Shown piece after piece: positions 25,502 through 34,253 of a stretch of DNA of 64,000 bases. Made by a program: the position numbers and the translations under genes. The notes under the pieces were generated by a model. The model had not been told where the DNA came from. It made no database searches and was given only the letters and a program-made list of their open reading frames with translations. Each line of letters begins with the position of its first letter. Position 1 is the stretch's first letter. The stretch is from Paenibacillus senegalensis JC66 (lineage in GTDB: Bacteria > Bacillota > Bacilli > Paenibacillales > NBRC-103111): positions 137,030-201,029 of the forward strand of contig NZ_HE610962.1 of the NCBI RefSeq assembly GCF_000285515.1, in the 5' to 3' direction.

Positions 25502-26677
25502 ATGACGATCACTGCGTCCACTTTTCGAGAAGAAGCCGGCCGATTACAGCCAAAGCTTGTGGAGATTCGCCGCGAGCTGCATCAGCATCCTGAGCTATCC
25601 CAGGAGGAATTCGAAACTACCCGCCGCATTCGCGGGTGGCTGGAAGAAATCGACGGTATACGCATTCTGGAGCTCGGGCTTAAAACCGGTGTAGTCGCCG
25701 AGATCGAGGGGGCTATGCCTGGACCGACCATTGCTCTGCGCGCCGATATCGACGCCCTCCCGGTCAAAGAGGAAACCGGGCTCCCCTTTTCCTCCACTAT
25801 CCCCGGCAAGATGCATGCGTGCGGTCATGATTTTCATACGGCTTCGATCATCGGCGCCGCTGCGCTGCTGCAAAAACAGGCGCCGCAGCTCAAGGGCAAA
25901 ATCCGCCTGCTGTTCCAGCCGGCTGAAGAAAGAGCGGTTGGCGCAGCAGAGCTGATTGCCGCCGGAGCCCTAAACGGTGTCGATGCCGTGCTGGGCATGC
26001 ATAATAAACCCGAGCTTCCCGTAGGCACCATCGGGCTGCGCAGCGGTCCTTTAATGGCAAGTGTTGACCGCTTCGAAATCAGCGTAAGCGGCAAAGGCGG
26101 GCATGCCGCCATTCCTGACAGCGCCATTGACCCTGTTGTCGTAAGCTCTGCCATTGTTACCGCGCTGCAGTCCCTGGTCAGCCGCAATGTCAGTCCGCTC
26201 GACTCCGCTGTAGTGAGCGTCTGCAGACTGGAAGCCGGATCCACCTGGAATGTTATACCGGACAGCGCCATACTTGAAGGAACCGTGCGCACCTTCCAGC
26301 CAGAGACGAGAGAACGAATTCCTGCACTCATGCAAAGAATCGCGGAAGGCGTTGCCCAGGGCTATGGCGCAGCAGCGGAGCTCAAATGGATTCCGTGCAT
26401 TCCTGCCGTGAATAATCATTCCGAGATGACGGAAATCATGAGATCGGCCGCTTTAGCCCAAGGGCTGAATGTAGTCGAAGCCGCGCCGACGATGGGCGGA
26501 GAAGACTTTTCGCTGTACCAAGAAAAAGTCCCCGGATGCTTTATCTGGATGGGAACATCGGGTACGGAAGAGTGGCACCATCCGAAATTCACCCTGCACG
26601 AGGACGCACTGGCTGTCAGCGCCGCACTGTTCGCAGAAGCAGCTGTGCTTGCTCTCGCTTCTGTACAAATGAAGTAA
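25502..26677 (+). CDS. M20 family metal-dependent amidohydrolase
   Basis: A 391-residue N-acyl amino acid hydrolase of the M20D (hippurase/IAA-amino-acid hydrolase) type. It has RRELHQHPELSQEEFET, metal-ligand motifs HACGHDFHTA and LFQPAEE, the dimerisation domain starting SGKGGHAAIP, and GGEDFSLYQEKVPGCF. I use the ATG at 25502, eight bases after AAAGGAGAA. The protein is cytoplasmic and lacks a signal. In this operon it most likely cleaves an amide bond of the imported compound or of an intermediate. Confidence 0.9.
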   Translation: MTITASTFREEAGRLQPKLVEIRRELHQHPELSQEEFETTRRIRGWLEEIDGIRILELGLKTGVVAEIEGAMPGPTIALRADIDALPVKEETGLPFSSTIPGKMHACGHDFHTASIIGAAALLQKQAPQLKGKIRLLFQPAEERAVGAAELIAAGALNGVDAVLGMHNKPELPVGTIGLRSGPLMASVDRFEISVSGKGGHAAIPDSAIDPVVVSSAIVTALQSLVSRNVSPLDSAVVSVCRLEAGSTWNVIPDSAILEGTVRTFQPETRERIPALMQRIAEGVAQGYGAAAELKWIPCIPAVNNHSEMTEIMRSAALAQGLNVVEAAPTMGGEDFSLYQEKVPGCFIWMGTSGTEEWHHPKFTLHEDALAVSAALFAEAAVLALASVQMK

Positions 26678-26791
26678 TAAGCTGGAATCCGGCTCGAGGC
26701 TGCACGCATTTACCTATTGCCTGGGTAACCGCGTCTGCTGTATGCCGCGTTACTTTTTATAATTACTTGCACTTAAGGGGGAAGCATTGCC

Positions 26792-28171
26792 ATGCCTTCA
26801 CACGTAATCGATATGATTATGCTAAAAAATTTGTTCGGAACCGCTGAAATGAGAGAAATCTGGTCGGATGAAAACCGCCTGCAAAAACATCTGGATGTGG
26901 AAGCGGCCCTTGCACTAGCCGAAGCGGAAGTCGGTTTAATTCCGAAAGAAGCGGCGGAAGCTATCGCCAGCCATGCCAAGGTTGAGCTGTTAGACGTGCA
27001 GGCTATCGCCGACGAGGTACTCGTAGTCAAGCATTCGTTAATGCCTACCCTGAAAGCCTTGCAAAAGCTTAGCGGCCCGGAGCACGGCGAATGGGTTCAC
27101 TTCGGAGCCACCACCCAGGATATTGTAGACACGGGTATGATGCTGCAGCTTAAAGAAGCTCACAGCCTCATTGTTCGCGGTCTGCGCGGTGTCGCCCGGG
27201 AGCTGGCACGCCTCGCCCGGGAGCATCGGGACACCCCGATGGCCGGTCGTTCCCACGGCATGCAGGGGCTGCCGACAACCTTTGGCTTCAAGATTGCCGT
27301 TATTTTGGATGAAGTCATCCGTCATCTTGACCGCCTGCGCGAAGCGGAAGCCCGTGTGTTTACCGGTGTGTTGGGGGGCGGGGTAGGAACCCATGCCTCA
27401 TTCGGGCCGCTTGGTCCCGAGGTGGAGCGCCGGACCATGCAGCGCCTGGGCCTTAACAGCCCTAATATTTGCTGGCATTCCTCACGAGATCGATCTGCTG
27501 AATACGCAGGCCTGCTTGGGATGATCAGCTCTACATTAGCCAAAATGGCAAATGAATTTTACAATTTGATGCGTACCGAGATCGACGAGGTGGAGGAGCC
27601 ATTCACCGCGGGCAAGATCGGTTCGACCACCATGCCGCACAAGCGTAATCCCGCTGCTTTGGAAGGGCTCGCCAGCTTGAACAAGCCGATCCGCTATAAC
27701 GCCTCTCTTGCCCAGGAGGCGATGATCGTGGAGCATGAGCGTGATGCCATGTCCTGGCGCGGAGAATGGATTGCGCTGCCGGAAAGCTGTATCTATCTCT
27801 CCTCACAGCTCGCTTCCGCCCAGGCGATCTTAAAAGGCTTGATCGTCAAGCCCGACAAAATGATGCGCAATCTTAATCTGCTGGGAGGCCTGCTTTTATC
27901 GGAAAGAGTGATGTTCTCACTGGCGAAAAAGCTCGGCAAACAAACCGCGCATGAAGTCGTTTATGAATTGTCGATGCAGGCCACTGAGCAAAACATACCT
28001 TTCCGTGAGGTGCTGCTGAATGATGAGCGTGTTCGGGAAAAGGTAACTGAACAGGAGCTCGAGGATTTGATGAATCCGGCTACTTATCTGGGCAGCGCAC
28101 CGGAAACTGTCGATCGGGTGCTGGAAGCAGCCCACGCCTCCGGCTGGCTTGAACGGGACGAGGAGGAATAA
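26792..28171 (+). CDS. Fumarase/aspartase-superfamily lyase (PurB/CMLE-like)
   Basis: A 459-residue lyase of the superfamily that includes adenylosuccinate lyase, argininosuccinate lyase and 3-carboxy-muconate cycloisomerase. Its three conserved regions are present: HFGATTQDIVDT, MAGRSHGMQGLPTTFG and the signature loop GSTTMPHKRNPAALEG with its catalytic serine. The surrounding operon lacks purine genes, so a housekeeping PurB role is unlikely. Members break C-N bonds and release fumarate; a C-N lyase on an N-substituted aspartate fits the neighbours. AAGGGGGAAG precedes the ATG. Confidence 0.85.
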   Translation: MPSHVIDMIMLKNLFGTAEMREIWSDENRLQKHLDVEAALALAEAEVGLIPKEAAEAIASHAKVELLDVQAIADEVLVVKHSLMPTLKALQKLSGPEHGEWVHFGATTQDIVDTGMMLQLKEAHSLIVRGLRGVARELARLAREHRDTPMAGRSHGMQGLPTTFGFKIAVILDEVIRHLDRLREAEARVFTGVLGGGVGTHASFGPLGPEVERRTMQRLGLNSPNICWHSSRDRSAEYAGLLGMISSTLAKMANEFYNLMRTEIDEVEEPFTAGKIGSTTMPHKRNPAALEGLASLNKPIRYNASLAQEAMIVEHERDAMSWRGEWIALPESCIYLSSQLASAQAILKGLIVKPDKMMRNLNLLGGLLLSERVMFSLAKKLGKQTAHEVVYELSMQATEQNIPFREVLLNDERVREKVTEQELEDLMNPATYLGSAPETVDRVLEAAHASGWLERDEEE

Positions 28172-28176
28172 ACGTA

Positions 28177-29214
28177 ATGACTTACGACAATCGGACCCTC
28201 GTATGGGGCGAGTTAAAGGCAGAACCGGGTCAATTTGTGACGGGTATGGTAAAAGTGGCCGAGCTATCCCACCGCGGCCCTGTGCTGATGCCGGTGCTAA
28301 TCGTTAACGGAGCCAAGCCCGGCCCCCGCCTGTGGCTGAATGGCGCCGTGCACGGGGATGAGCTGAACGGACCGATGGCTATCCGCAATCTATTGCCGGC
28401 GCTCGAGCCGGAGAAGCTGTCCGGTGCGATTATCGCTACTCCGATATCCAATCCGCTGGCTTTCCAAGCACGGCAAAAAAATACGCCGCAGGACAGCCTG
28501 GATCTCGATATGCAGTTTCCCGGCGATCCCAACGGGACCTTGTCCCAGCGGTTGGCGCATCTTCTATTCGAGCGCATTAAGGAAATGGCTACCCACCTGA
28601 TTGATTGCCATACGTTAGGCACTCACTTTCAGGCTCTGCCTTATACGGTGTTCAAAAGGATTCCCGCCGCCAGTAGCGAAATCAGCGATCAGGCGGAACG
28701 AATGGCCCGGGCATTCGGCGCTACCGCTCACTGCCGCGTTGATCTGGGCGGCTCCTTGAATGAACTGCCCGGCAATGTGTCCGGCTTTCTAGATGTGCAG
28801 TGTCAGATTCACGGCATTCCGGCATTTATGGCTGAGCTCGGTTGGGGAGGCGTTCTGCAGCCGGAAATTGTCTCCTTCAGCGAGCGCGGCTTCCTTGCCG
28901 TTCTGCACGATCTAGAGATGTGGCCGGAAGCCCCTGACCCCGCACCGTATACAGCGCCGAGAACGATCACCCGGCGCCGCTTTCTCTATACAGACCACGG
29001 CGGTCTGTGCATCGATGGAGCGGCCCCGGGCACCGTGGTGCGCGCCGGCGAACGGGTATGCCGCATCGTCGATATGTTCGGCACCGTCCAGGAAATTATT
29101 GCTGATGAAGATATGTACATCATTGCCAGCCGTCAGAACCCGCCTGTCGATACAGGAGATCGGGTAGCTTTTGTCGGATTGGCTTGGGAACAGGAGGAAG
29201 ACATCGATGAATAA
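28177..29214 (+). CDS. Succinylglutamate desuccinylase/aspartoacylase family protein
   Basis: A 345-residue zinc-dependent deacylase of the AstE/AspA (M14-like) family. The metal site is NGAVHGDELNGP (HxxE) near residue 60 and the third ligand is in LIDCHTLG near residue 150. The catalytic glutamate is likely in AELGWGG. A C-terminal beta domain follows (about residues 260-345). It starts five bases after the lyase stop, following GAGGAGG. Such enzymes remove acyl groups from N-acyl amino acids. A second deacylase beside the M20 enzyme suggests a substrate with two amide linkages or two parallel substrates. Confidence 0.85.
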   Translation: MTYDNRTLVWGELKAEPGQFVTGMVKVAELSHRGPVLMPVLIVNGAKPGPRLWLNGAVHGDELNGPMAIRNLLPALEPEKLSGAIIATPISNPLAFQARQKNTPQDSLDLDMQFPGDPNGTLSQRLAHLLFERIKEMATHLIDCHTLGTHFQALPYTVFKRIPAASSEISDQAERMARAFGATAHCRVDLGGSLNELPGNVSGFLDVQCQIHGIPAFMAELGWGGVLQPEIVSFSERGFLAVLHDLEMWPEAPDPAPYTAPRTITRRRFLYTDHGGLCIDGAAPGTVVRAGERVCRIVDMFGTVQEIIADEDMYIIASRQNPPVDTGDRVAFVGLAWEQEEDIDE

Positions 29215-29788
29215 CGAAAGCTCCGGAACTACTAATCCAGGAAATACCCCATCCCTGAACCGCACTGCTATTCAGCTGGGCGAATACCGCCAAGCTACAG
29301 CAGCAGACGCGCCAGCCGTACTGGATCTGACGCTGCGGGCTTATCAGCCGATTCGCGAACTCGGCATTAATTTTGCTGCCGCTAACGCTGACCTGGCTCT
29401 GGTGGAAAAAAACATTCGCGATCACATCTGTCTGATCCGCGAAGAGAACGGCCGGGTTATTGCCACAATTACCGCACGCATGCCATGGGGACCGCAGCCA
29501 GGTCCTTTCGGTGTGCCTCATCTTTGGTGGTTCGCCACAGATCCGGATATCGGACGGAAGGGCATTGGACGTGAGACGATGAGCTGGTGCGAGGAAGTTT
29601 TCGTAAGGGACACTTTGAAATGTCCGTCTGTCTCTCTAGGGACGGCAGAGTCCCACCCCTGGCTTGTGCAAATGTATGAGCGCCGCGGCTATAAGATTAT
29701 GGGCACCAAGGACTTGGGCCGCGGGCATACGACCGTATATATGAAAAAAGATCTGCTCCATACCGGACCGTCAGAGGAGGAAAACTAA
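29207..29788 (+). CDS. GNAT family N-acetyltransferase
   Basis: A 193-residue acetyltransferase. The GNAT core starts at YRQATAADAPAVLDLTLRAYQ (about residue 25; shown as the N-lobe), with the acetyl-CoA motif DIGRKGIGRETMSW (R-x-x-G-x-G-type) and the final strand region WLVQMYERRGYKIMGTK. I use the ATG at 29207, which overlaps the previous gene by eight bases, with GAGGAAG just upstream. The first ~20 residues are Ser/Asn-rich. In context it may acetylate an amine intermediate or the end product. Confidence 0.85.
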   Translation: MNNESSGTTNPGNTPSLNRTAIQLGEYRQATAADAPAVLDLTLRAYQPIRELGINFAAANADLALVEKNIRDHICLIREENGRVIATITARMPWGPQPGPFGVPHLWWFATDPDIGRKGIGRETMSWCEEVFVRDTLKCPSVSLGTAESHPWLVQMYERRGYKIMGTKDLGRGHTTVYMKKDLLHTGPSEEEN

Positions 29789-30757
29789 ATGCCGCGCGAA
29801 CTTGACCAACAGCTGGACAATCGGCCGGCCCCTTCCAAATCAGAGGCAAATGCCCAAGCCCAGGCGAATGACGTAGCACAGGTGAGTGACCAGGCACAGA
29901 CAAATGACCAAACGGAAACAACCGTTAAAGACCGTTTCTCCGTAGACGGTCTTCGAGTTTTTGAAGCTTTGCGGACACCGGTCATTGATCAAATCACGCG
30001 CCATGTGTCCGTCCGCTCCTTCGACTCGGAGCGCCAGCTTCCCGAAGGCACCGTTGAAATGATGATGGCTGCTGCGCAAAGCGCCTCCACCTCGTCCAAC
30101 TTTCAATCGTGGAGCGCAGTAATCATCCGCGACCCGGAGCGCAAGCAAAAAATGCAGGAGCTGTGTGACAATCAGCGATTTATCGGACAGGCTCCCTTGT
30201 TTATCGCTTTTTGTGCTGATAGCTCCCGGCATAAATGGGTAACGGAACAAAAAGGCTATCCCTTCGGTTCGAATTACTTGGAGCTGCTGCTTATCTCCGT
30301 TATCGACAGCGCGTTAGCTTGTCAAAACGCAGCCCTTGCCGCAGAAAGCATGGGACTTGGCTGCTGTATGGTCGGTGCGATCCGCAATCATGCCAGAGAT
30401 GTGGCCAAGTTCCTTGAGCTTCCCGACGGCGTGTTCGCCACAATAGGCTTGGCTGTAGGCTACCCGTCCAGCAAAAACGAGGTAAAGCCAAGGTTGCCTC
30501 AATCCGTCGTTGTACACGAGGAAAAATATAGCACTACAACTCGAGCTGAAGGTATCGCTGCTTATGATGCTGTCATGCAGAAGACGGATATTTATAAGGG
30601 CAGAAAAATTCACATTCCAGGCCTGACTCCGGATCCTGAACAGGATACTGCGCCATACGGCTGGTCAGAGCATACTGCTAGAAGGATGGCCCGGGGGAAT
30701 GATATGCGCCGGGATCTGGCTGTATTTTTAAAGGAGATAGGCTTTGTTCTCGAGTAA
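29789..30757 (+). CDS. NfsA-like nitroreductase/FMN oxidoreductase
   Basis: A 322-residue flavin reductase of the oxygen-insensitive NfsA/FRP type. The FMN motif is TRHVSVRSFDSERQLPEGTV, followed by QSASTSSNFQSWSAVIIRD, GLGCCMVGAIRN and the GLAVGYPSSKNEVKPRLPQ loop. An N-terminal ~45-residue Gln/Ala/Asp-rich tail precedes the fold and makes it longer than the family's usual ~245-250 residues. The ATG touches the GNAT stop directly, and GAGGAGG lies before it. Last clear operon gene. It may supply reducing power to, or reduce an intermediate of, the pathway. Confidence 0.87.
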   Translation: MPRELDQQLDNRPAPSKSEANAQAQANDVAQVSDQAQTNDQTETTVKDRFSVDGLRVFEALRTPVIDQITRHVSVRSFDSERQLPEGTVEMMMAAAQSASTSSNFQSWSAVIIRDPERKQKMQELCDNQRFIGQAPLFIAFCADSSRHKWVTEQKGYPFGSNYLELLLISVIDSALACQNAALAAESMGLGCCMVGAIRNHARDVAKFLELPDGVFATIGLAVGYPSSKNEVKPRLPQSVVVHEEKYSTTTRAEGIAAYDAVMQKTDIYKGRKIHIPGLTPDPEQDTAPYGWSEHTARRMARGNDMRRDLAVFLKEIGFVLE

Positions 30758-30903
30758 AATCTTTGCTCCGGTGAGTTCGCTCGGGGCAGCAGTATGTTAA
30801 ACGATAACGATAGAGTTTATTGCTTTAGCGTTACAGATTTTTCGCCGACAAAATCACATACAGCCGGAAACCAATCCGGTTGTTAGATTTAAAGGAAGTT
30901 TTT

Positions 30904-31245
30904 ATGGAAAGAGCGACGACCGACCAGTTAAGCTCCAATTCGTTGAAAAAAGAAATAGTCTTTAACGCTACCGTCCTGTCTTTGTTGCTAACGGTTTTTC
31001 TGGCGGCTCTCGCCCCTCCAATGTATCTTTTAAATCTGGCGATAAGCCTGCTGCTTTACGGGCTTGGGCGGTTTGTACGCAGCATTGCGCTGAGGCTTAT
31101 TATTTTTAATGGTGCAGGAATTACTGCTATAGCAAGCATCTGTATCCTTACCCGTGAAAAAGTATGGCTAGCGGTAGGGATTAGCTTTTTATTCTTTTCC
31201 CTTACTTCTGTATTGCTCCGGTTTCGCCGTGAACGCATTAGCTGA
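30904..31245 (+). CDS. Small hydrophobic membrane protein
   Basis: A 113-residue protein with three or four helices (starting VFNATVLSLLLTVFLAALAPP) and a basic C-terminus, LLRFRRERIS. I chose the ATG at 30904, which follows AAAGGAAG. It lies 146 bp after the nitroreductase stop and may be a separate transcript. I do not recognise the family. Confidence 0.6.
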   Translation: MERATTDQLSSNSLKKEIVFNATVLSLLLTVFLAALAPPMYLLNLAISLLLYGLGRFVRSIALRLIIFNGAGITAIASICILTREKVWLAVGISFLFFSLTSVLLRFRRERIS

Positions 31246-31610
31246 CAGCTCTAAATAGTTAACATTATCGGTCCAATTCAGCCTCATATTCTCCGCTATT
31301 GGTCCAAACTTAGCCTCAATATTCCCCAGCCGGGTCACGAAATAGCAGTGAAATAGGGCTGCGAATGACGGCTTGAAGAGGATGGCGAGCGCTAGAATCG
31401 GCAGCGGAACGAGGCTGAGCTGCGGACAGCTGGCAAGGACAGCTAGCAAGGACAGCTGCAAATTCGCGACGCGTGAAAGCGAACAGCCCACAAGGCCTGT
31501 GGCGGACTGCAATGGCCAACAACCTGTATCGCCTTGCACCTAGCAAACGCCCCGCCCCGCTTTGTCCCTTTGCTGTCCTAGCAGCCAGCTTTGTCGCCGC
31601 TGCCTTCTTC
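31246..31610. other. Gene-free stretch with a ~30-bp duplicated segment
   Basis: I find no supported gene here. Two degenerate copies of a ~30-bp sequence (TCGGTCCAA...CAGCCTCATATTC and TTGGTCCAA...TAGCCTCAATATTC) lie at about 31267-31297 and 31300-31330. Weak minus-strand frames exist but look noncoding. It could be decayed sequence downstream of the broken permease. Confidence 0.4.
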
Positions 31611-32178
31611 TCACTGTTTAACGCTGTTGCGGCTTCGTTCACAAAGCAGCGAATAATAGATTCCCGTAACCAGCCCCAGCCACAGGCTTGCAGAAAACAG
31701 CAGCCCGCCATCGCTCACAGGCAGCAATAAGCGAAAAAACTCAGAACGGATAAATGCCAGAAAAAGTCCGTTGGCCACGACAAACTCTTCCCCGCTTACT
31801 CTTTCTATGTGTCCGGCGACCAGGTAATACCCCAACCAGGCCCCCGCAAGCTGGGCGGTGATGAGCAGCAGCACACTGAGCATAAACGCCGATAGCTTGG
31901 CGAAAAAATACGCTTCGCGTCTGACCGGGAGGGTCAAATAAGTAAAGATGCTTTTGCTTCCCCAATATCCCGCATACACATTTTTTACAAACCAGAGAGA
32001 AAACCCTGCCAAACAAAGCCCGAAGACGATGCTTCCCCCGGATGAGCGATACAGGTCCTCATAACGCAGATGAACCGAGTGCATTCCTATTCCTTTCAGC
32101 TCCACGAGCATCAGCACGACAGGCAGCCCTAAAGCAGCCATTGTAAAAAATTAATGGACATAAAATCGACTTTCTCAT
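31611..32178 (-). pseudogene. ABC-2-type permease, broken by a frameshift at its N-terminus
   Basis: The main frame (31611-32141, 176 residues) has four hydrophobic segments and the signature SGGSIVFGLCLAGFSLWFV...YWGSKSIFTYLTLPVRRE, seen in Firmicute ABC permease proteins, but lacks a ribosome-binding site at its first ATG. A properly spaced AAAGGAAA-ATG lies at 32178 in the next frame and encodes MRKSILCPLIF. Removing one base from the A6 tract at 32145-32150 joins it to the main frame as a continuous N-terminal helix. So this is a +1 insertion in a homopolymer: pseudogene, phase-variable site or sequencing error. Its ATPase partner is not adjacent. Confidence 0.65.
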
Positions 32179-32254
32179 TTTCCTTTTTTTAGATAAACTA
32201 GTTCTATAGTACCAATTTGCGGTGAAACCAACACATGACCCTTACCGTATTATG

Positions 32255-32312
32255 GTTTTAATCCATATCTTGTTTGATTAAATAAGCGGCTGGGATTTAT
32301 GCAAAATACTGA
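32255..32312. repeat. Truncated copy of the hairpin repeat
   Basis: About 46 of 58 positions match the right half of the hairpin element at 45320-45376, including ATATCTTGTTTGATT and GCTGGGATTTATGCAAAAT. The left arm is degraded here. It sits about 140 bp upstream of the ABC exporter genes. Confidence 0.65.
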
Positions 32313-32453
32313 TGTAAAAGCATTAATAACTTATCGCTTCACCATCTGCAAGTAAACCTTGCAAAGTAAAACACGGTTATCAATATGTGCTTGAATCTCT
32401 ATCTGATCAGTATTAGCTTGAATAACATCTAATAGATAAAAGGAGAATTGCCC

Positions 32454-34253
32454 GTGAAATTGGAAGCCAAAACCTACAAGCTTCTCGATTCCGTTAAGCT
32501 CTCGTTTCAATGCGCCCCCTGGCTGACTTTTTTAATGGTTCTGGAAAAGGTGCTTGCCGGGCTCGTGCCCAGCTTGCAAATCATCGCAACCGCTTACTTT
32601 ATTGATACGGCTGTCGCTGTATTTCAAGGCCAAGCTGTTATCCGGGAAATCTATTGGCCTATCGGGGCGATTGCTGGGCTCATTGCTCTTTCTTGGGTAT
32701 CCGGGCAGCTCATCCAATTCGTCAAGGTAAGGCTGGAAACGGCGCTGCGTGAACAATTCCGTACCGCTATTTTGAGCAAGCGCTCCAAGCTGGCTTACCA
32801 GCACATTGAAAATTCCGGGTCCTGGGATATGATTTCCCGGGTATCTAAAAATCCGGAAAATCAGCTCATGCTGGCTTTCAGCAGAGTGCTCAATGCGGCT
32901 TCTTTGATTCTTCGCATAGTCGGGATCCTCGCCATTCTGGTTGCTCAGGTGTGGTGGGCCGCACTCGTCATTACGACCATCTCGGTGCCGCTGTTCTACC
33001 TCGCAATGAAGAGCGGAAAAGCCAACTACCAAGCTTCGCGTGAAGCGTCCAAGTACCAGCGCCGGCACGAATATCTGTCCAAAGTGCTTATGGGACGAGA
33101 CGCCGTCAACGAGCGCGCGATCTTTCAATACAGCGGCGCCATTAACCAGGTGTGGCATGAGCAGTATGAAACGGCGCGAAAAATTCAGCTTCGCACAGAG
33201 ATGAAATGGTACATGAAAATGAAGAGCGGAAGCATCATTACCGCCTTACTCTCCACCATCATTGTCTTCCTTCTCATCCCGCCCGCTGTATCCGGAAGCT
33301 TGAGTATCGGGATGTTTATTTCACTATCAAGCTCGATTTTTAATCTGGTCTCGATTATGTCTTGGGGCTTGACAAGGTTAGCCGATGAAATGGCTCGTGA
33401 TGCGGAGTATATGGTTGATTTGACACAGTTCTCCAAGATGGACGAAACGCGAGGGGCAGATCATGAGCCGGCTGCCGACCGGCCGGTCTTTGAGTCACTG
33501 GAATTTCGCAATGTTCACTTTACATATCCAGGGGCTGATCAGCCCACTTTGCAAGGTTTATCTTTTCGCTTGGAAGCGGGTAAGCATTATGCTGTAGTAG
33601 GGATTAACGGCGCCGGAAAAACAACGATAACAAAGCTGATGACCGGTCTTTATTCCAGCTATGAAGGAGAAATCCTGTTAAACGGACGGGAATTATCCGA
33701 ATACGGCTACAGCGAGCTAAAAGCGTTTTATTCCATGGTCTACCAGGATTTCGCCAAATATTCTATCACACTCAAGGAAAACATTGCTTTGGGCGATTTA
33801 ACTGCTGATAAAATGGAGCCCGCATTCGCCACTCGCTTACAGGCTGCTGTGGAGCAAACCGGATTATCCGCCGTCGCGGAGCGTTTGGCTAGCGGAATAG
33901 ATACGGCGCTGGGCAAAATCAAATCGAACAGCTCCGATTTATCCGGCGGTGAATGGCAGCGGGTCGCCATGGCCCGTGCGGTGTTTAACCCAGCTCCAGT
34001 GCGCATTCTTGATGAGCCGACAGCGGCCCTTGATCCTATTAGCGAAAGCCGCTTATATGAGGAATTTGAAGCCGTAAGCCAAGGCACGACCTCGCTCATG
34101 ATCAGCCACCGTCTCGGCTCCACCAAGCTCGCGGATGAAATCCTCGTTATCGGTGAAGGACGCTTGCTGGAGCAAGGCACCCATAAGGAATTAATGGAAC
34201 TCGGCGGAGTATACGCACAAATGTATGAAAAGCAAAGGAGTTGGTACCAATGA
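32454..34253 (+). CDS. ABC exporter half-transporter (permease plus ATPase), subunit 1
   Basis: A 599-residue half-transporter. Residues 1-~310 hold six membrane helices, and ~345-599 hold the ATPase. Walker A is GINGAGKTT (about residue 384), the signature is LSGGEWQR (about 496), Walker B is VRILDEPTAALD and the H-loop is ISHRLGS. I choose the GTG at 32454, eight bases after AAAGGAGA; a TTG at 32448 is too close. It overlaps the next gene by four bases (ATGA), so the two halves almost surely form a heterodimer. Substrate unknown, possibly a lipid, peptide or drug. Confidence 0.87.
   Translation: MKLEAKTYKLLDSVKLSFQCAPWLTFLMVLEKVLAGLVPSLQIIATAYFIDTAVAVFQGQAVIREIYWPIGAIAGLIALSWVSGQLIQFVKVRLETALREQFRTAILSKRSKLAYQHIENSGSWDMISRVSKNPENQLMLAFSRVLNAASLILRIVGILAILVAQVWWAALVITTISVPLFYLAMKSGKANYQASREASKYQRRHEYLSKVLMGRDAVNERAIFQYSGAINQVWHEQYETARKIQLRTEMKWYMKMKSGSIITALLSTIIVFLLIPPAVSGSLSIGMFISLSSSIFNLVSIMSWGLTRLADEMARDAEYMVDLTQFSKMDETRGADHEPAADRPVFESLEFRNVHFTYPGADQPTLQGLSFRLEAGKHYAVVGINGAGKTTITKLMTGLYSSYEGEILLNGRELSEYGYSELKAFYSMVYQDFAKYSITLKENIALGDLTADKMEPAFATRLQAAVEQTGLSAVAERLASGIDTALGKIKSNSSDLSGGEWQRVAMARAVFNPAPVRILDEPTAALDPISESRLYEEFEAVSQGTTSLMISHRLGSTKLADEILVIGEGRLLEQGTHKELMELGGVYAQMYEKQRSWYQ

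Noticed and set aside
26792..28171. Housekeeping adenylosuccinate lyase (purB)
   Set aside because: Superfamily motifs fit, but there are no purine genes nearby and it sits in a catabolic operon, so I left the symbol empty.
31189..31711. Minus-strand frames of 116 and 131 residues downstream of the broken permease
   Set aside because: Composition is irregular, no ribosome-binding site, no motif.
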